Positions 11,641 through 22,879 of a stretch of 64,000 nucleotides of DNA are shown here, one piece after another. Numbering within the stretch: position 1 is the stretch's first letter; every line of letters starts with the position of its first letter. Source of the stretch: Calliphora vicina (lineage: Eukaryota; Arthropoda; Insecta; Diptera; Calliphoridae); assembly GCF_958450345.1 (NCBI RefSeq), contig NC_088781.1, forward strand, positions 57,676,315-57,740,314, given 5' to 3'. A model generated the notes under the pieces. It was not told the origin of the DNA. It was given only the letters and a program-made list of their open reading frames with translations, and ran no database searches. Position numbers and translations under genes: made by a program.

Positions 11641-12650
11641 ATTCGCCACATTAACTTTGTAAATTTATTTGCTTTTTAAAGTTTCTTCCCAGCCTTTCGT
11701 TCGAAAATCCCCAACACTATTTATAGGATCGTGCTGAATGTTGTATAAATTATCATGGTAATAATGATACATATATTATTAATAGGCAACTTTAACCCTC
11801 TAATCCGCAAACTTTAAAAAGCTAATAAATAGTCCTATAAACTCAGAACAGTGCAAAAAGGTGAAGTGCCTCATTGTTTCAGGTTTAGGTGTAAAAAACA
11901 ATAATTATTGAATAATTTTATTGCAAAAATAATGAAAATGAACTAATACAAAATATTTCGAATAGCCGATCTACTAGTAAAAGTTAGTAAAACTTTGATT
12001 TGAAACAACAACAAAAATTACATAAAAAATTTCACGTGCTAAAATTATGACATCACTCACAAAACAGCTGACAGAACAAAAACTAAAAGTCAGAATGCAC
12101 TTCGACCTTCGAGGGAAATGTTAACAAAACTATAACTAAAGTCACAGTTAAATTTAAAAATATATACATATATAATTACTTTTGGTGTTTTTTAATACAC
12201 GCCTTGAGGCACGCTTGCGGGTTAGAGGGTTAATTATTATTATTTGCATTATAAAAAAATATTCTATAAATTAGTTGTAGTCACAATTCTTCTTCGCAAT
12301 CTCAACATAATCATGTTGTGATCAGATATCGCACATTGGATTTCATCAATGTATAGGGAATTAGAAACATTTGTAAATAGGTTGTAAATTTATATAAAAG
12401 ACTAGCTGACCCGGTGCACTTCGCCACCCCAATTAGAAGAAAGAATTAGTACTATTAAGTCTCCCGCTCACTCGGGTCCATATAATCTTTATTTCATGTT
12501 TCTAAATCCATTGGTGAAGAAATTACTAAAAGTACCATTCGAATAAAGAAATTGTACCAAAAAGTCTACCCCTAGAATCCTAACTAACTTAGGTCCATAT
12601 ATGTTTAATTTCATATTTCGAAGTCCATTGTTATAGAAATTTCAAAAAAG

Positions 12651-12790
12651 TACCATTAGATTAATGAAAACTATCATGAAGTATCCCCTTGAATTTTCAC
12701 TCACTTAGGACCATATATAGTACCATTAGATTAATGAAAACTATCATGAAGTATCCCCTTGAATTTTCACTCACTTAGGACCATATATAC
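12651..12790 (+). repeat. near-perfect 70-bp tandem duplication
   Basis: The 70-bp unit beginning taccattagattaatgaaaa at 12651 is repeated from 12721 with only the last base changed. Its near identity inside an old repeat suggests a recent duplication, or an assembly effect. Confidence 0.85.
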
Positions 12791-14400
12791 TTGTAGTTTC
12801 CCACTCACTTGGGTCCATATAAGCTTTATTTCATGTTTCTAGGTTCATTGATGAAGAAATTACAAAAAGTACGATTAGAATAAAGAAAAAGTACCAAAAA
12901 GTCTCCCCCTAGAATTCTCACTCACTTAGGACCATGTATGCTTAATTTCATGTTTCTAAGTCCGTTATTATAGAAAATTAAAAAATTACCGTTATAGTAA
13001 AGAAAAGTACCATGAAGTATCCGCTTGAATTTTCACTCACTTAGGACGTATACTCTTAATTTCATATCCATTATTAATTTCATATCCATTATTATAGAAA
13101 ATTCAAAAAGTATCATTAGAATATAGAAAAAGTACCAAAAAGCAGCCACTTGTGGACTCCCACTCACTCGGGCACATGTAAGCTTTACAAAAAGTACCAT
13201 TCGAATAAAGAAAAAGTACCAAAAAGTATCCCCCTAGAATTCTCACTCAGGACCATATATGCTTAATTTCATGTTTCTAAGTCCATTGTAATAGAAAATT
13301 CAAAAAGTACCATTAGAAGAATGAAAAAGTACCTATAGTTCAGTTTTCACATTTTGGTACCTAAATATAATCCCTTATTTCTAACACTAACTTCACTCAG
13401 ACACATATCAGCTAACTTTAATGTCGATAAGTGAAATAATTTAAAATATTAAAAAGGTACCATTAGGAGAAAAGTACCAATTTCCTTCTTGAACACCCCT
13501 CAAGTTTGAAATTTAAAATTATTCCATTTTGCAAAAGTTGTTTGTGCTACAGACATGTCTCAATCGATTAAAATCTGTGTTAATGTGCCCAAGAATAAAT
13601 ATGTTTTAAAAAAAGTACCAAACTGTTTACCCGGATTTGGCCCAATATACACCTTGGTACTCGAGTTCCAAATAACACGCTGTTAGTTAATTTTTGTATG
13701 AATCCAAGAACCAATGTTAAAAAAATTATCAAAATTGGCTTAATAATTTCAAATATAATGTATTTTCCAGATTTTATCCCCTTTTTGGTACCTTTTTTAT
13801 CCCCATTACGGTGGTAAAATATTATTAAAATAATTTTCTGTATCGTGGTGGGAGCTCATAGTAAAATATTCGAATGTCTATGTCAAATTATAGAAAAACA
13901 TATTTTATGAAAAAGTACCAAAAATAAACATAATTTTTATCCCTTAAGGGTTCGAATTTCCAAAAAGTACCAAACTTATATTTTTTATTTTTTGATAAGT
14001 AAAGAATACGATTTAAATTTTGTTTCTATGTTTATTGGTTTAAAAGATACATAGGGTGCCAAAAAAAGTACCAAAATACAGTTTTTACCCGTTTTCTCCC
14101 ATAAAAGGTTCGAATTTCGAAGAAGTACGAAACACCTGTCAGCTTATTTTTTAAATGGAGTAACATGCAATTTTAAGTTTTTTTGTATCTTTATTAGTTT
14201 TGAAGATATAAGATTACCGGATTTACCCGTTTTTACCCTTTTTTACCCCCTAAACGTTCGAATTTCCAAAAATCCCTTCTTAGTGGATCGTTTTGGGGAG
14301 GGAGGAACCCACAGTTAAAATTTCATGATTCTAGCTTCAGTCGTTTGGGCTGTGGGATGATGAATCAGTCAGTCAGTCAGTAACGTTACTCTTTTATATA

Positions 14401-15200
14401 GAGTAACTTCGGGTAATGTGGACTACCGTTTTGTTTTTTCTAAATTTTGGCCACAATATATATGGATATTAAAAAAGTTGTGAAGCAATAAATTAGCTAA
14501 TGTATTCTCTAATTGTTTTTGCAGTTGAAAATTTTTTCCGTCAAAGGATAAAAAGTTTATGTGAAAATATTGTAAGGAACCCAAAAACCAGCATTAAAAA
14601 AAATGGAGGGTTATATGGACCACTATATGAGGGTAATGTGGACTAGTATTTAATACATAAAATTCATGAACCAGCTAATCATGAATGATTAAAAAATTTA
14701 ATTTCAATATATTTTTATTAATACAAACTAAAAAGTCGCGTTCTTGGCTTAGACAGATTGCTTACAAAGTACATAGTTATTGTCGGGTAATATGGACCAG
14801 TAGTACATAATTAAGTAATTTAACATTACACGAACTTGGGTTACAGTGGTAAAAAATTATTTTTACCTAATAATCTAAATTTGCTTAAATTCTTACCAAA
14901 TATATGCAAAACTACGTGTCCACTTTAATTATATAAAACAACCAAACATTAAATTCTACCAAGTAACTGTACCAAATTTTGTTTCTTACTTGAGCCGAAA
15001 AAAATGTTGAGCACGCGCATTAATTTCAATACAAGAATAAAAAGCCAACATATCAATTACTCATGAAAGCAAATGTGCAATTGTTGTTTCAAACTAATTG
15101 TAAAATGTACGACAAATCAGTTTTATCATACCTTCAATAGTTTCTGAAAAAAGACACTGGTCCACATTAGACGCATAGTCCACAATACCCGAAGTTACTC
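14401..15200. mobile_element. 800-bp TA-flanked inverted-repeat transposon
   Basis: Left end gagtaacttcgggtaatgtg (then gacta) and right end tagtccacaatacccgaagt (then tactc) are inverted repeats of about 25 bp. TA flanks both sides (14399-14400, 15201-15202). It sits in the TATATA tail of the element starting at 12401. The motif gggtaat(g/a)tgga recurs inside at about 14632 and 14782. Noncoding, probably a Tc1/mariner-type nonautonomous element. Confidence 0.75.
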
Positions 15201-15350
15201 TATATATCTAGATAACAGACTTGTAATAAGTGAATGAAGATTTCTGAAATCATAACTTTCTAGCAAGTTAAGTTTGATGCATTATTAACGAAGTTAATAT
15301 TAGTATCTCCAAATAGTTTCTAACATAGAACTCCATTAAATGTTCAATAA

Positions 15351-15873
15351 CCCAGCAAAAATTTTGTGAATTTTTGTAATGACAACTAGTTATTTCATGC
15401 ATTATTTTGTAATGAGTGGTGGTACACAGCACATTATTTTATTTACTAGAATAAGTACTTATTTTTATACAGGTTGGTAATGAACTTTTGCATTTAGCAC
15501 AGCTATCTAGTGTGTTTGATTTATTTATTCATTTATATGTTGATGTTAAAACTATTGTTAACTTCCAATAAAATAACTCGTACATGGAGCAGTGAGTTAG
15601 CAGCTTGACTATCAAACACAAGCAAATAATGTGACTGTTCGATTCCCACCCACACAAGGCAATATTTTTTGTGTTTTTTTTTTAGCTACATATTCTTGTT
15701 GTGAATTTACTACTTATTTCTCAACTGATTGTAAGTACATTTGTAAGCTTGACCCATGAATTTTTAAAAAATCTCGAACAAAGGTAAGTAGTATTTCAGT
15801 CAAATAATAAGTAGTTATGCCTTGGCTCCAATATTACTTGCTGGCTTACTAAGTAAGTAAAGTTTTTGCTGGG
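15351..15873 (+). mobile_element. CCCAGCAAAAA element with tRNA-like module, copy 1
   Basis: Ends are cccagcaaaaattttgtgaa and gtaaagtttttgctggg, a terminal inverted repeat of 11 bases. Inside, catggagcagtgagttagca followed about 40 bases later by gttcgattccc (15637-15647) resembles tRNA A- and B-box promoter sequences. An inverted copy lies at 18072-18645. Confidence 0.6.
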
Positions 15874-16165
15874 TTTGCAATATTCGGCCATATAGAATGT
15901 CAAAAAGCATGAAAAAGGCACACAAAAATTACAATTTCCCTTATTTAATAACGGAGATTGTAAAATCCCGGGCTTCGGGATTAAATAAGCCCGTTTGTCG
16001 TCTCTGTTAATAGGGTATCTATATTGTGCCAACGATTTTTCGATAGCTTTTGGCATGAGGAAAAAAATTTCCACTACGACATATCAAAAAAATCATTTTC
16101 GGAGCATCCAAAGTAACAAAATTTACTTTTTCTCAACTTCTATTTTTAATGTTTTTTTTTTAGTA

Positions 16166-16830
16166 GGTAATAAAAAAATCTAATTTATTTTGGGAATAAA
16201 TAGGGAGCACATTAAAGTTTGCAAAGCTGCTTTGCGTTTTCTGATCCCAGCTTTGAGATTTTAGATCATGTGGCCAAAATTTTGATAAAAAAATAGGTGA
16301 AAATACGAAGGGCGTAGGAGCGTCATATTCATAAAACGGGTCATTTTTTAATACCAAAATCTTCTCTGTAAAGATACCCTACAGATAAACTTAAAAATGT
16401 TATATGTTCTCAAGGAAAGTTTTTTTTTAATAAAAAAAGATTTAAGTGACATTTTCACACAAAAATCAGTAAAAATCTACTATTTTTGTAATTTTTATAT
16501 TGAAAACCGTTTATTTATGGATCCGTAATCGAAATTGCTTTGAAATCTTTTGTATATTATTGGAAACTTAGTTGTCTAACTATCGAAACAAATTTGAGTA
16601 AATTCGGTCCAAACGTATGCCCTATATTTTTAAAAAAGCCGACCAAGGTATTGCAAAATTTAAATTTTGAAATGCCTGTAACTCGTTTATAACTGTTCAA
16701 GACTTAGCCAAGCGCTTTTCAAAAATATAAAATCATTGAAATTGGATGGGAAACAAAAAAATGGCATGTGTTTAAAAATTTTACATATCGAAAAATCTAC
16801 AAACAACTAAAATATGATAAAAAAAAATTA
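16166..16830 (+). repeat. repeat family C, copy 1
   Basis: Shares long stretches with copies at 58372-59272 and 63355-64000: gggaataaatagggagcaca, a gatcccagctttgagatttt segment, ttggaaacttagttgtctaa, and the end aaaaaatggcatgtgttt. No inverted termini or coding frame is visible. Confidence 0.65.
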
Positions 16831-16999
16831 TAAAACAAAATTGAAAATTGCTAGGTGCTAATTGACTTGAGAAAATGCTTGAACTAGCGCTAAAAATTCT
16901 AAATTGTCAACATTACTTGTGACTATGTGAAAACTAAAATGATAACAATTTCGCTGGTATATAAACAAACTTATAAAACATTTGTTCGTGAGTACCTAT

Positions 17000-17817
17000 T
17001 AGGGTATTCAATTAATCGGGTTTCTGGTTTAATCGATTAATCGAGCAAATAATTAATCGGGTTCTAGATTTATTCGGTTAATAATCGGTTAATTTAAAAT
17101 TATTCGATTAACCGAATAATGTCTATTTTAATTTTAAATTGAAAATAAAACGAATTTTGTGTACAAAAACATAAAAAACAAACAAAACATAACAATTCAA
17201 CCAAAAAATAATATCAAATATGATAATTTAGATCCTTTTTGTATACACATTTGATTTTTTTAGGATTTTAGTGAGATCTTCTGAAATAATTTTTTTAAAA
17301 AAGAATATAATTTAATTTTTTCCTTTTAAACGATTTTTTTCTTTAGATTTAATAAAACTACTCAGAAAAAACTCTCGCGCTGGTTGTAGATGTTGGAGAA
17401 ATCGAAAGCATGATAAATAATATCCAATATCTCAGTTTTTTTTTAGTTTTTTCTAGCATATCAAATCTTTCATTATACCATTGGTGTCCTTTTTGGATTG
17501 TTTTATATATTGAATACTTTTGATATTTTCTGTAAGTTCTGTACATGTAAATGCAAACAAAGTTTCAAATACATGTAAATTAAAATTCGAAAAAATATCT
17601 AATTTTAATTTGAAATTTGTATTTGAATTGAAATGGAAAAATAAATGCAAAAAAATATGTTGAAGTGTAAAAAAAGGAATTTCGGTTAATCGGTTAATCG
17701 ACACGAATTAATCGGGTTATTTGTTATTTGAAAATCGGCAATTTTAAATTATTCGAACAGTTAACCGTCCAAAATTAATCGGTTAACCGATTAACGGTTA
17801 ATCGGTTGAATACCCTA
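17000..17817 (-). mobile_element. hAT element with intact 8-bp target duplication, copy 1
   Basis: Terminal inverted repeats tagggtattcaa and ttgaataccctag-minus-g enclose 818 bp. The direct repeat GTACCTAT lies at 16992-16999 and again at 17818-17825, the 8-bp duplication typical of hAT transposons. Both ends are packed with attaatcgg / ccgattaa motifs, probably transposase-binding sites. Its minus-strand frames (17358-17546 and 17453-17704) together correspond to the single 140-residue frame of copy 2, broken here by a frameshift. Confidence 0.85.
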
Positions 17818-17956
17818 GTACCTATTCCTTATGTTTTTTTAAATAGTTCTATTAGATTTTTAAGTTCTAAGGAAAACAAACCCATTTCATAGAAATAATT
17901 TCAAATTAAGTTTATTGACTTAATAAAATCAGGTTTTTAAAGAAATTCCCTAGGAG

Positions 17957-18001
17957 GCGTATGATTGTTATTTAATTCAATAAAATATTAAACATACGCT
18001 T
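17957..18001. repeat. short palindrome GCGTATG...CATACGC, copy 2
   Basis: gcgtatgattgttatttaat pairs with attaaacatacgct over a short AT loop; same arms as 8635-8686. Confidence 0.4.
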
Positions 18002-18071
18002 CATGATACTCATTTAAAAATTTTCTATTTATTAAATAGAATACATACATAAATTGATGAAATTATAACAA

Positions 18072-18645
18072 AGCAAAAACTTTACTTAGTAAGCCAGCAA
18101 GTAATATTGGAGCCAAGGCATAACTACTTATTATTTGACTGAAACACTACTTACCTTTGTTCGAAATTTTTAAAAAAAATTCATGGGTCAAGCTTACAAA
18201 TCTACTTACAATCAGTTAAGAAATATGTAGTAAATTCACAACAAGAATATGTAGCTAAATAAAAACACACAAAAAAAATTGCCTTGTGTGGGAATCGAAC
18301 AGTCACATTATTTGCTTTTGTTTGATAGTCAAGCTGCTAACTCACTGCTCCATGTACGAGTTATTTTATTGTAAGTTAACAATAGTTTTAACATCAACAT
18401 ATAAATGAATATGATATGAACAAAAAAATTAATGGCTTTGATAGGTGGCGAACCACTAACCTCCCGTTTTCCAGCCAAACACACTAGATAGCTGTGCTAA
18501 ATGCAAAAGTTCATTACCTACCTGTATAAAAATAAGTACTTATTCTAGTAAATAAAATAATGTGCTGGGTAACCACCACTACTTACAAAATAATGCATGA
18601 AATTACTAGTTGTCATTACAAAAATTCATAAAAATTTTTGCTGGG
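18072..18645 (-). mobile_element. CCCAGCAAAAA element with two tRNA-like modules, copy 2
   Basis: Inverted copy of 15351-15873, ending aaaatttttgctggg at 18645; the other end reads aaagcaaaaactttacttag, with the CCC mutated. It carries about 50 bases missing from copy 1 (near 18425-18475) that on the minus strand hold a second tRNA-like module: tagcacagctatctagtgtg and then gtggttcgccacc. The first module (ggaatcgaacagtcaca on the plus strand) is also kept. Confidence 0.6.
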
Positions 18646-20074
18646 AAGCCACCTTTTCTTTGACTTTTTAACCTTTATCTTTTGCCTTTGCTTAAGAAAA
18701 AAAAGTTCAACAAATTCCCAAAATTCATTTCATATTTAGTTTCACATGCTCCCACACAATTCTTTCAGTGACATTTACAAGTAAAATAAAGTTTCTTACC
18801 ATATTAAGAAATGGCATACAGCTAATACTTGTATAATAGAAACAGATTTTAATCTTTACTTTTTGAAATTTCAGTTTAAAGAAGAGCTACTACAATTTTA
18901 CTTATCTAGAATTCTATTTTTTAGCAGCCATTTAAATTACATATTAAAACACTTGATTTAAACTGAAGATTTAAGACAAACAACAGCAGCAGTAGTAACA
19001 ACAACAGAAATTAGAAACAGCAGCGCAATAATGAAAACATTTACTGGAAATCTGTGTGACAACCAAATGCTTGTTTTTTTATTCATACACCAGCCACTTG
19101 CCCTCCCATGAAATTCTAAAAACACTTGACTTTGTACTGAAAAAAAGCTGAACAAAATCTAAAAACGTTTCCATTGTAATGAAGCAGGAAGACAATGAGA
19201 GAAATAAGTTTCATTTTCAATTTGTTTTTTTTTTCTTCTGTCTATTTACAGAAAGTCACCTGCTGTGTGCGAGTGTTTTGCTTGTTGCCAAAGTTTTCCC
19301 TACTGCTTACTTGTACCTGTATGAATATGTTTAGTTTACTTACTCACTTATATATGTAAAGTAAATACATACGAGTTTGTATTTGTGCATGTTTAAATGT
19401 ACATGTGTGTTGTTTTTTTGAGTGCTTTCCAAAAAATTAACATACAAATTGCGTACACCTGGCATTTAAGTAAAATATTCCTCTGCACATTCAACCTCCA
19501 ATACTCCTACACATTTAGCCGCATATATAGAGCTACTTATACACCAGTACAGTGTTGACAAAAAGTAATCATCCATAATTTGTCAAGAGTTTTTTTTCGA
19601 TACGCACAATGAAATTTAAAAAAATCTTTATAATTGGTTCATAGTTATTAATCTTTTATTAAATTAACTCGTTAGCTTAGTGTGCAAACATGATAAGTCC
19701 ATGTTCATAAATTTTGTACAAGCTAATCTAAAATCCTTTATTTTAAATATTTTAGAAATTTGACTTTGAATTTGACAAATGAAGACTTTTGGAAAAACAC
19801 AAGATCATGACAGTATAGGTTCGACTCTACTACCAGAGGGTAGTAAAACCCTATACTCAGTTTGTCCATATTGGTGACCAATATTTTTTTATGGGCAATC
19901 AAAAATTCTGAAAATCAACAGCTAATTCAGGCTTGGCAATAACGCATAACTTTATATGGCAATCATATAGATAAGAGTCTGCCACACAAATTGTGTTAAC
20001 ATTTTTTTTCTCAAAAAATAGTTTTTTCGTTTACTATTTTTGAAAAAATATAGGAAGAAAAGCTTTAATAACTT
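18646..20074. other. unique AT-rich segment with fly-type simple sequence
   Basis: Contains aacaacagcagcagtagtaa-like stretches and mostly unrepeated sequence, as in long introns. At 19549-19572 tacagtgttgacaaaaagta resembles a Tc1-like left terminus, but I find no partner. No gene is supported. Confidence 0.35.
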
Positions 20075-20516
20075 CCAGGGACTCCTAACTTTTCACTAAC
20101 AATATTTAGCCAAGTTGTAACTACGGTAAATTCTGAACAGCTCTTGTGAACATATCAATGCAATATGAACATATCTAGGTACTTTGAATAGCTCACAAAG
20201 ATCACTTTGTACCTGAAATATTTTCGTTTTAGACTATTCTTCTCTACTGTACTGCAATCGTGAAGAATGGGCAATACATTATCAGTATGATCCGGGCCCA
20301 TTACATTACCCAATCTTGATCAAGACCGGCTTGATGCAAGAAATGAAAAAACATTAACATTTTTGAAAGTGGATAAGCTTTGTGGATCTTCTGAACAGTA
20401 AATATAAGCGTTTTATACAAGTTTTTGATATTGGCCGAAGCTTTAGGACTTGAAGATTGATATTTTAGTAAAATGAAATAATTTTGTGTTTTTTTCGGTA
20501 CAAGATAATTGCTATC

Positions 20517-21005
20517 CACAGAAAAAACTATTTCTTAAACCGTTTCAATTCAAACATTTATCCCACATTGAACTGGTTTCAATTATTTCATAATTAAATC
20601 AAGTATTCATTTGCTCAAAAATAAAATTTCTTGATATTTTCTATTGAATTTTGAGTTTTGAATTTGATTATTTTGACAATTGAATATAAAATTTTAGTTA
20701 TTGGTTGAATTTCAAATACAAAAATTATTGAATAGATAATTTTCGTAATTGAAGACATATTTTTGTTATTTTTTGTGTTTCAATTACGAAAGTTATCTAT
20801 TCAATAATTTTTGTATTTGAAATTCAACCAATAACGAAAATTGTATATTCAATTGTCAAAATAATCAAATTCAAAACTCAAAATTCAATAGAAAATATCA
20901 AGAAATTTAGTTTTTGAGCAAATGAATACTTGATTTAATTATGAAATAATTGAAACCAGTTCAATATGGGATAAATGTTTGAATTGAAATATAATTTTTT
21001 CTGTG
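20517..21005. mobile_element. 489-bp near-perfect palindromic element, copy 1
   Basis: Ends cacagaaaaaa and ttttttctgtg; almost the whole length is two arms of about 230 bp (tttcaattatttcataatta ... taattatgaaataattgaaa) around a short loop near 20760. Noncoding. A second copy is at 30006-30480. Confidence 0.8.
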
Positions 21006-21360
21006 TCTGATTTGTTTTATTCTCTTTGGGATTTCATAGCAAATATACGTCATATTTTTTGTAGACTTTCTCAATTTTAAATTTCAACTAAATCGGATCA
21101 TAAATGGATTTTTGGCGTTTTTTTTAAATGTGGGACTTTGAAGTGCAGCCACTGATCCATCATTCCGCCTACAATGCTGAAAAACAGTAAATCAACTCGA
21201 TAACACTTCAGCCGAGTAAATAATACAGCTCAACATAGAATTGTGGACTTGATCATACTATTTTAACAAAAAAAACTTTGTTTTAACGGCAAAAATAATA
21301 AAAACGAAAAATTTTAAGGTACAAAGTGTTCCTTATGTTCTATTTGGAGTACCTAGACAC

Positions 21361-22207
21361 TAGGGTATTCAATCGATTAACCGTTAATCGGTTAACCGAT
21401 TAATTTTTGACGGTAAACTGTTCGAATAATTTAAAATTGCCGATTTTCGAATAACAAATAAACCGATTAATTTGTGTCGATTAACCGAAATTCCTTTTTT
21501 TTGCACATTAACATACATATTTTTTTGTATTTTTTTTCCGTTTCAATTAAGAAACAAATTTCAAATTAAAATGACATATTTTTCAAACATTCAAGAAACA
21601 TGTTTAGTGAGTATAAAAACTGACATATTTAATTTACATGTATTTGAAACTTTGTTTGTATTTACATGTATAGACGAAATTTTTTTGGAAAAGAGTTTTT
21701 TATCAGAACATAACGAAACTATTAAGAGTATTCAATATCTAAAACAATCCAAAAAGGACTCCAATGGTATAACTAAGAAAGATATTCTTTATCATGATTT
21801 CGATTTCTCCAACAATACATCAGCGAGAGAATTTTTTCCAAGTCAAGTTTTATTAAATCTAAGGAAAAAAATAGTTTTAAAGGAAAACATTTAAATTGTA
21901 TGTTTTTTTTTAAAAGATTATTTCAGAAGTTTTCAATAAAACCCTAAAAAACTTACATGTGTATACAAAAAGGATCTCAAATACCATATTTACTATTATT
22001 TTTTGGTTGAATTGTTATGTTTTGTTTTTGTATGTATTTGTACACGAAATTCGTTGTTGTATTTTCAATTTAAAATTAAAATTGAAATTATTCGGTTAAT
22101 CGAATAATTTTAAATTAACCGATTATTAACCGAATAAATCTAAACCCCGATTAATTATTTGCTCGATTAACCGATTAAACCAGAAACCCGATTAATTGAA
22201 TACCCTA
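21361..22207 (+). mobile_element. hAT element with intact 8-bp target duplication, copy 2
   Basis: Ends tagggtattcaatcgattaa and ttgaataccctа-type terminus (ttgaataccct plus a) bracket 847 bp. The direct repeat CTAGACAC is at 21353-21360 and 22208-22215. It lies in the opposite orientation to copy 1 and is inserted in the right arm of the fold-back element 20075-22309. A 140-codon frame lies inside. Confidence 0.88.
21472..21894 (+). CDS. 140-residue ORF inside hAT copy 2, function unknown
   Basis: An open frame of 140 codons fills the middle of the 847-bp hAT element; the first codons overlap the subterminal repeats. Visible blocks are NLHVFETLFVFTC, IKSIQYLKQSKKDSNG and SAREFFPSQVLLNLRKK. 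The same blocks occur in hAT copy 1 on the minus strand (FNLHVFETLFAFTC, IKSIQYIKQSKKDTNG), with frameshifts. I see no BED zinc finger, catalytic residues or clear hAT dimerisation motif, so it is too short for a transposase (usually over 500 residues). It may be the leftover of an internally deleted transposase or captured sequence, and expression is doubtful. Confidence 0.3.
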   Translation: MCRLTEIPFFCTLTYIFFCIFFPFQLRNKFQIKMTYFSNIQETCLVSIKTDIFNLHVFETLFVFTCIDEIFLEKSFLSEHNETIKSIQYLKQSKKDSNGITKKDILYHDFDFSNNTSAREFFPSQVLLNLRKKIVLKENI

Positions 22208-22330
22208 CTAGACACATTCAGAATGCATTCATATGTTCACAAGATTTGTCTAGCTTTACCGTAGCTACAACTTTGGCAAATATTGTTAGTGAAAATTAGG
22301 AGTCCCTGGAACCACATTGATATACATATA

Positions 22331-22854
22331 CAGTGGTGGCCAGGAATTTAAGACAAAAATTGTTTGCTAAATTCCATGTAATTGTCAATTATTTTTTCAA
22401 ATATTTCCACAAATATGTATGCATGAGGACTGTTTTAACACACAAGTGTGTTTTATTCGACTGTGTCAATTCATACATATTCACCATGAACACATACAAT
22501 TTTTCTACAACTTGACCAAAAAATTTTTTTTTTAAATAAACATATTTTCTCACATTTATATCATTATAATTTTATTATTATGAAATATTCGGACCAAATT
22601 TCGTATTTTTAGTTCCATTAGTTTCGGTCATATCATGTTATTAACAGCGGATGTTCGCTGAGGTGGGTCAACGTATTTCCACATATCTTTGTCCATATAT
22701 GTTTTACCGATTTTTCTAAACATTTTTCAGAAATTAGAAACATTAATAATAAATTTCATACCCTTAGAGGTCCTTTTATTTTGGCTCTATCGCACTTAAA
22801 ATTCAGTTGATGAAAAAAATTCAAGTATTTGTCTTAAATTGGTGGCCACAACTG
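22331..22854. mobile_element. Tc1-like nonautonomous element, 524 bp
   Basis: Left end cagtggtggccaggaattta (then agacaaa) and right end tttgtcttaaattggtggcc (then acaactg) are imperfect inverted repeats; the start CAGTGGTGGCCA is characteristic of Tc1-family termini. TA flanks both sides (22329-22330, 22855-22856). No transposase remains. Confidence 0.8.
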
Positions 22855-22879
22855 TACATATATTCTGGTTCCTCATTAG

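Larger units (their letters stand above)
12401..15213 (+). mobile_element. ACTAGCTGAC-type 2-kb repeat split by a transposon
   Basis: Starts actagctgacccggtgcact and ends, before the inserted element, with cagtcagtcagtcagtaacg and ttactcttttatata; the tail tatatctagat resumes after it at about 15203. Between these are dozens of aaaagtacca blocks and repeated ctcacttaggaccatat motifs. No protein frame survives. A diverged minus-strand relative is at 51445-52020. Confidence 0.55.
20075..22309. mobile_element. fold-back element carrying two nested transposons
   Basis: Left arm ccagggactcctaacttttc, then actaacaatatttagccaag and aactacggtaaa; the right arm, tttaccgtagctacaacttt to ggagtccctgg, is its reverse complement. 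The arms are interrupted by a 489-bp palindrome (20517-21005) and a hAT element (21361-22207). Internal stretches (near 20380-20490 and 21090-21130) resemble the fold-back element at 24548-26008, so it belongs to the same broad family. Confidence 0.6.

Noticed and set aside
15592..15660. Functional tRNA gene
   Set aside because: A- and B-box resemblance only; stems do not close and it sits in a repeated element.
18958..19155. 65-residue ORF with a hydrophobic segment
   Set aside because: Produced by CAG/CAA-type simple sequence on the opposite strand; no splice sites or start context.
19549..19572. Tc1-like element start tacagtgttgacaaaaagta
   Set aside because: No matching inverted end found nearby, so not listed as an element.
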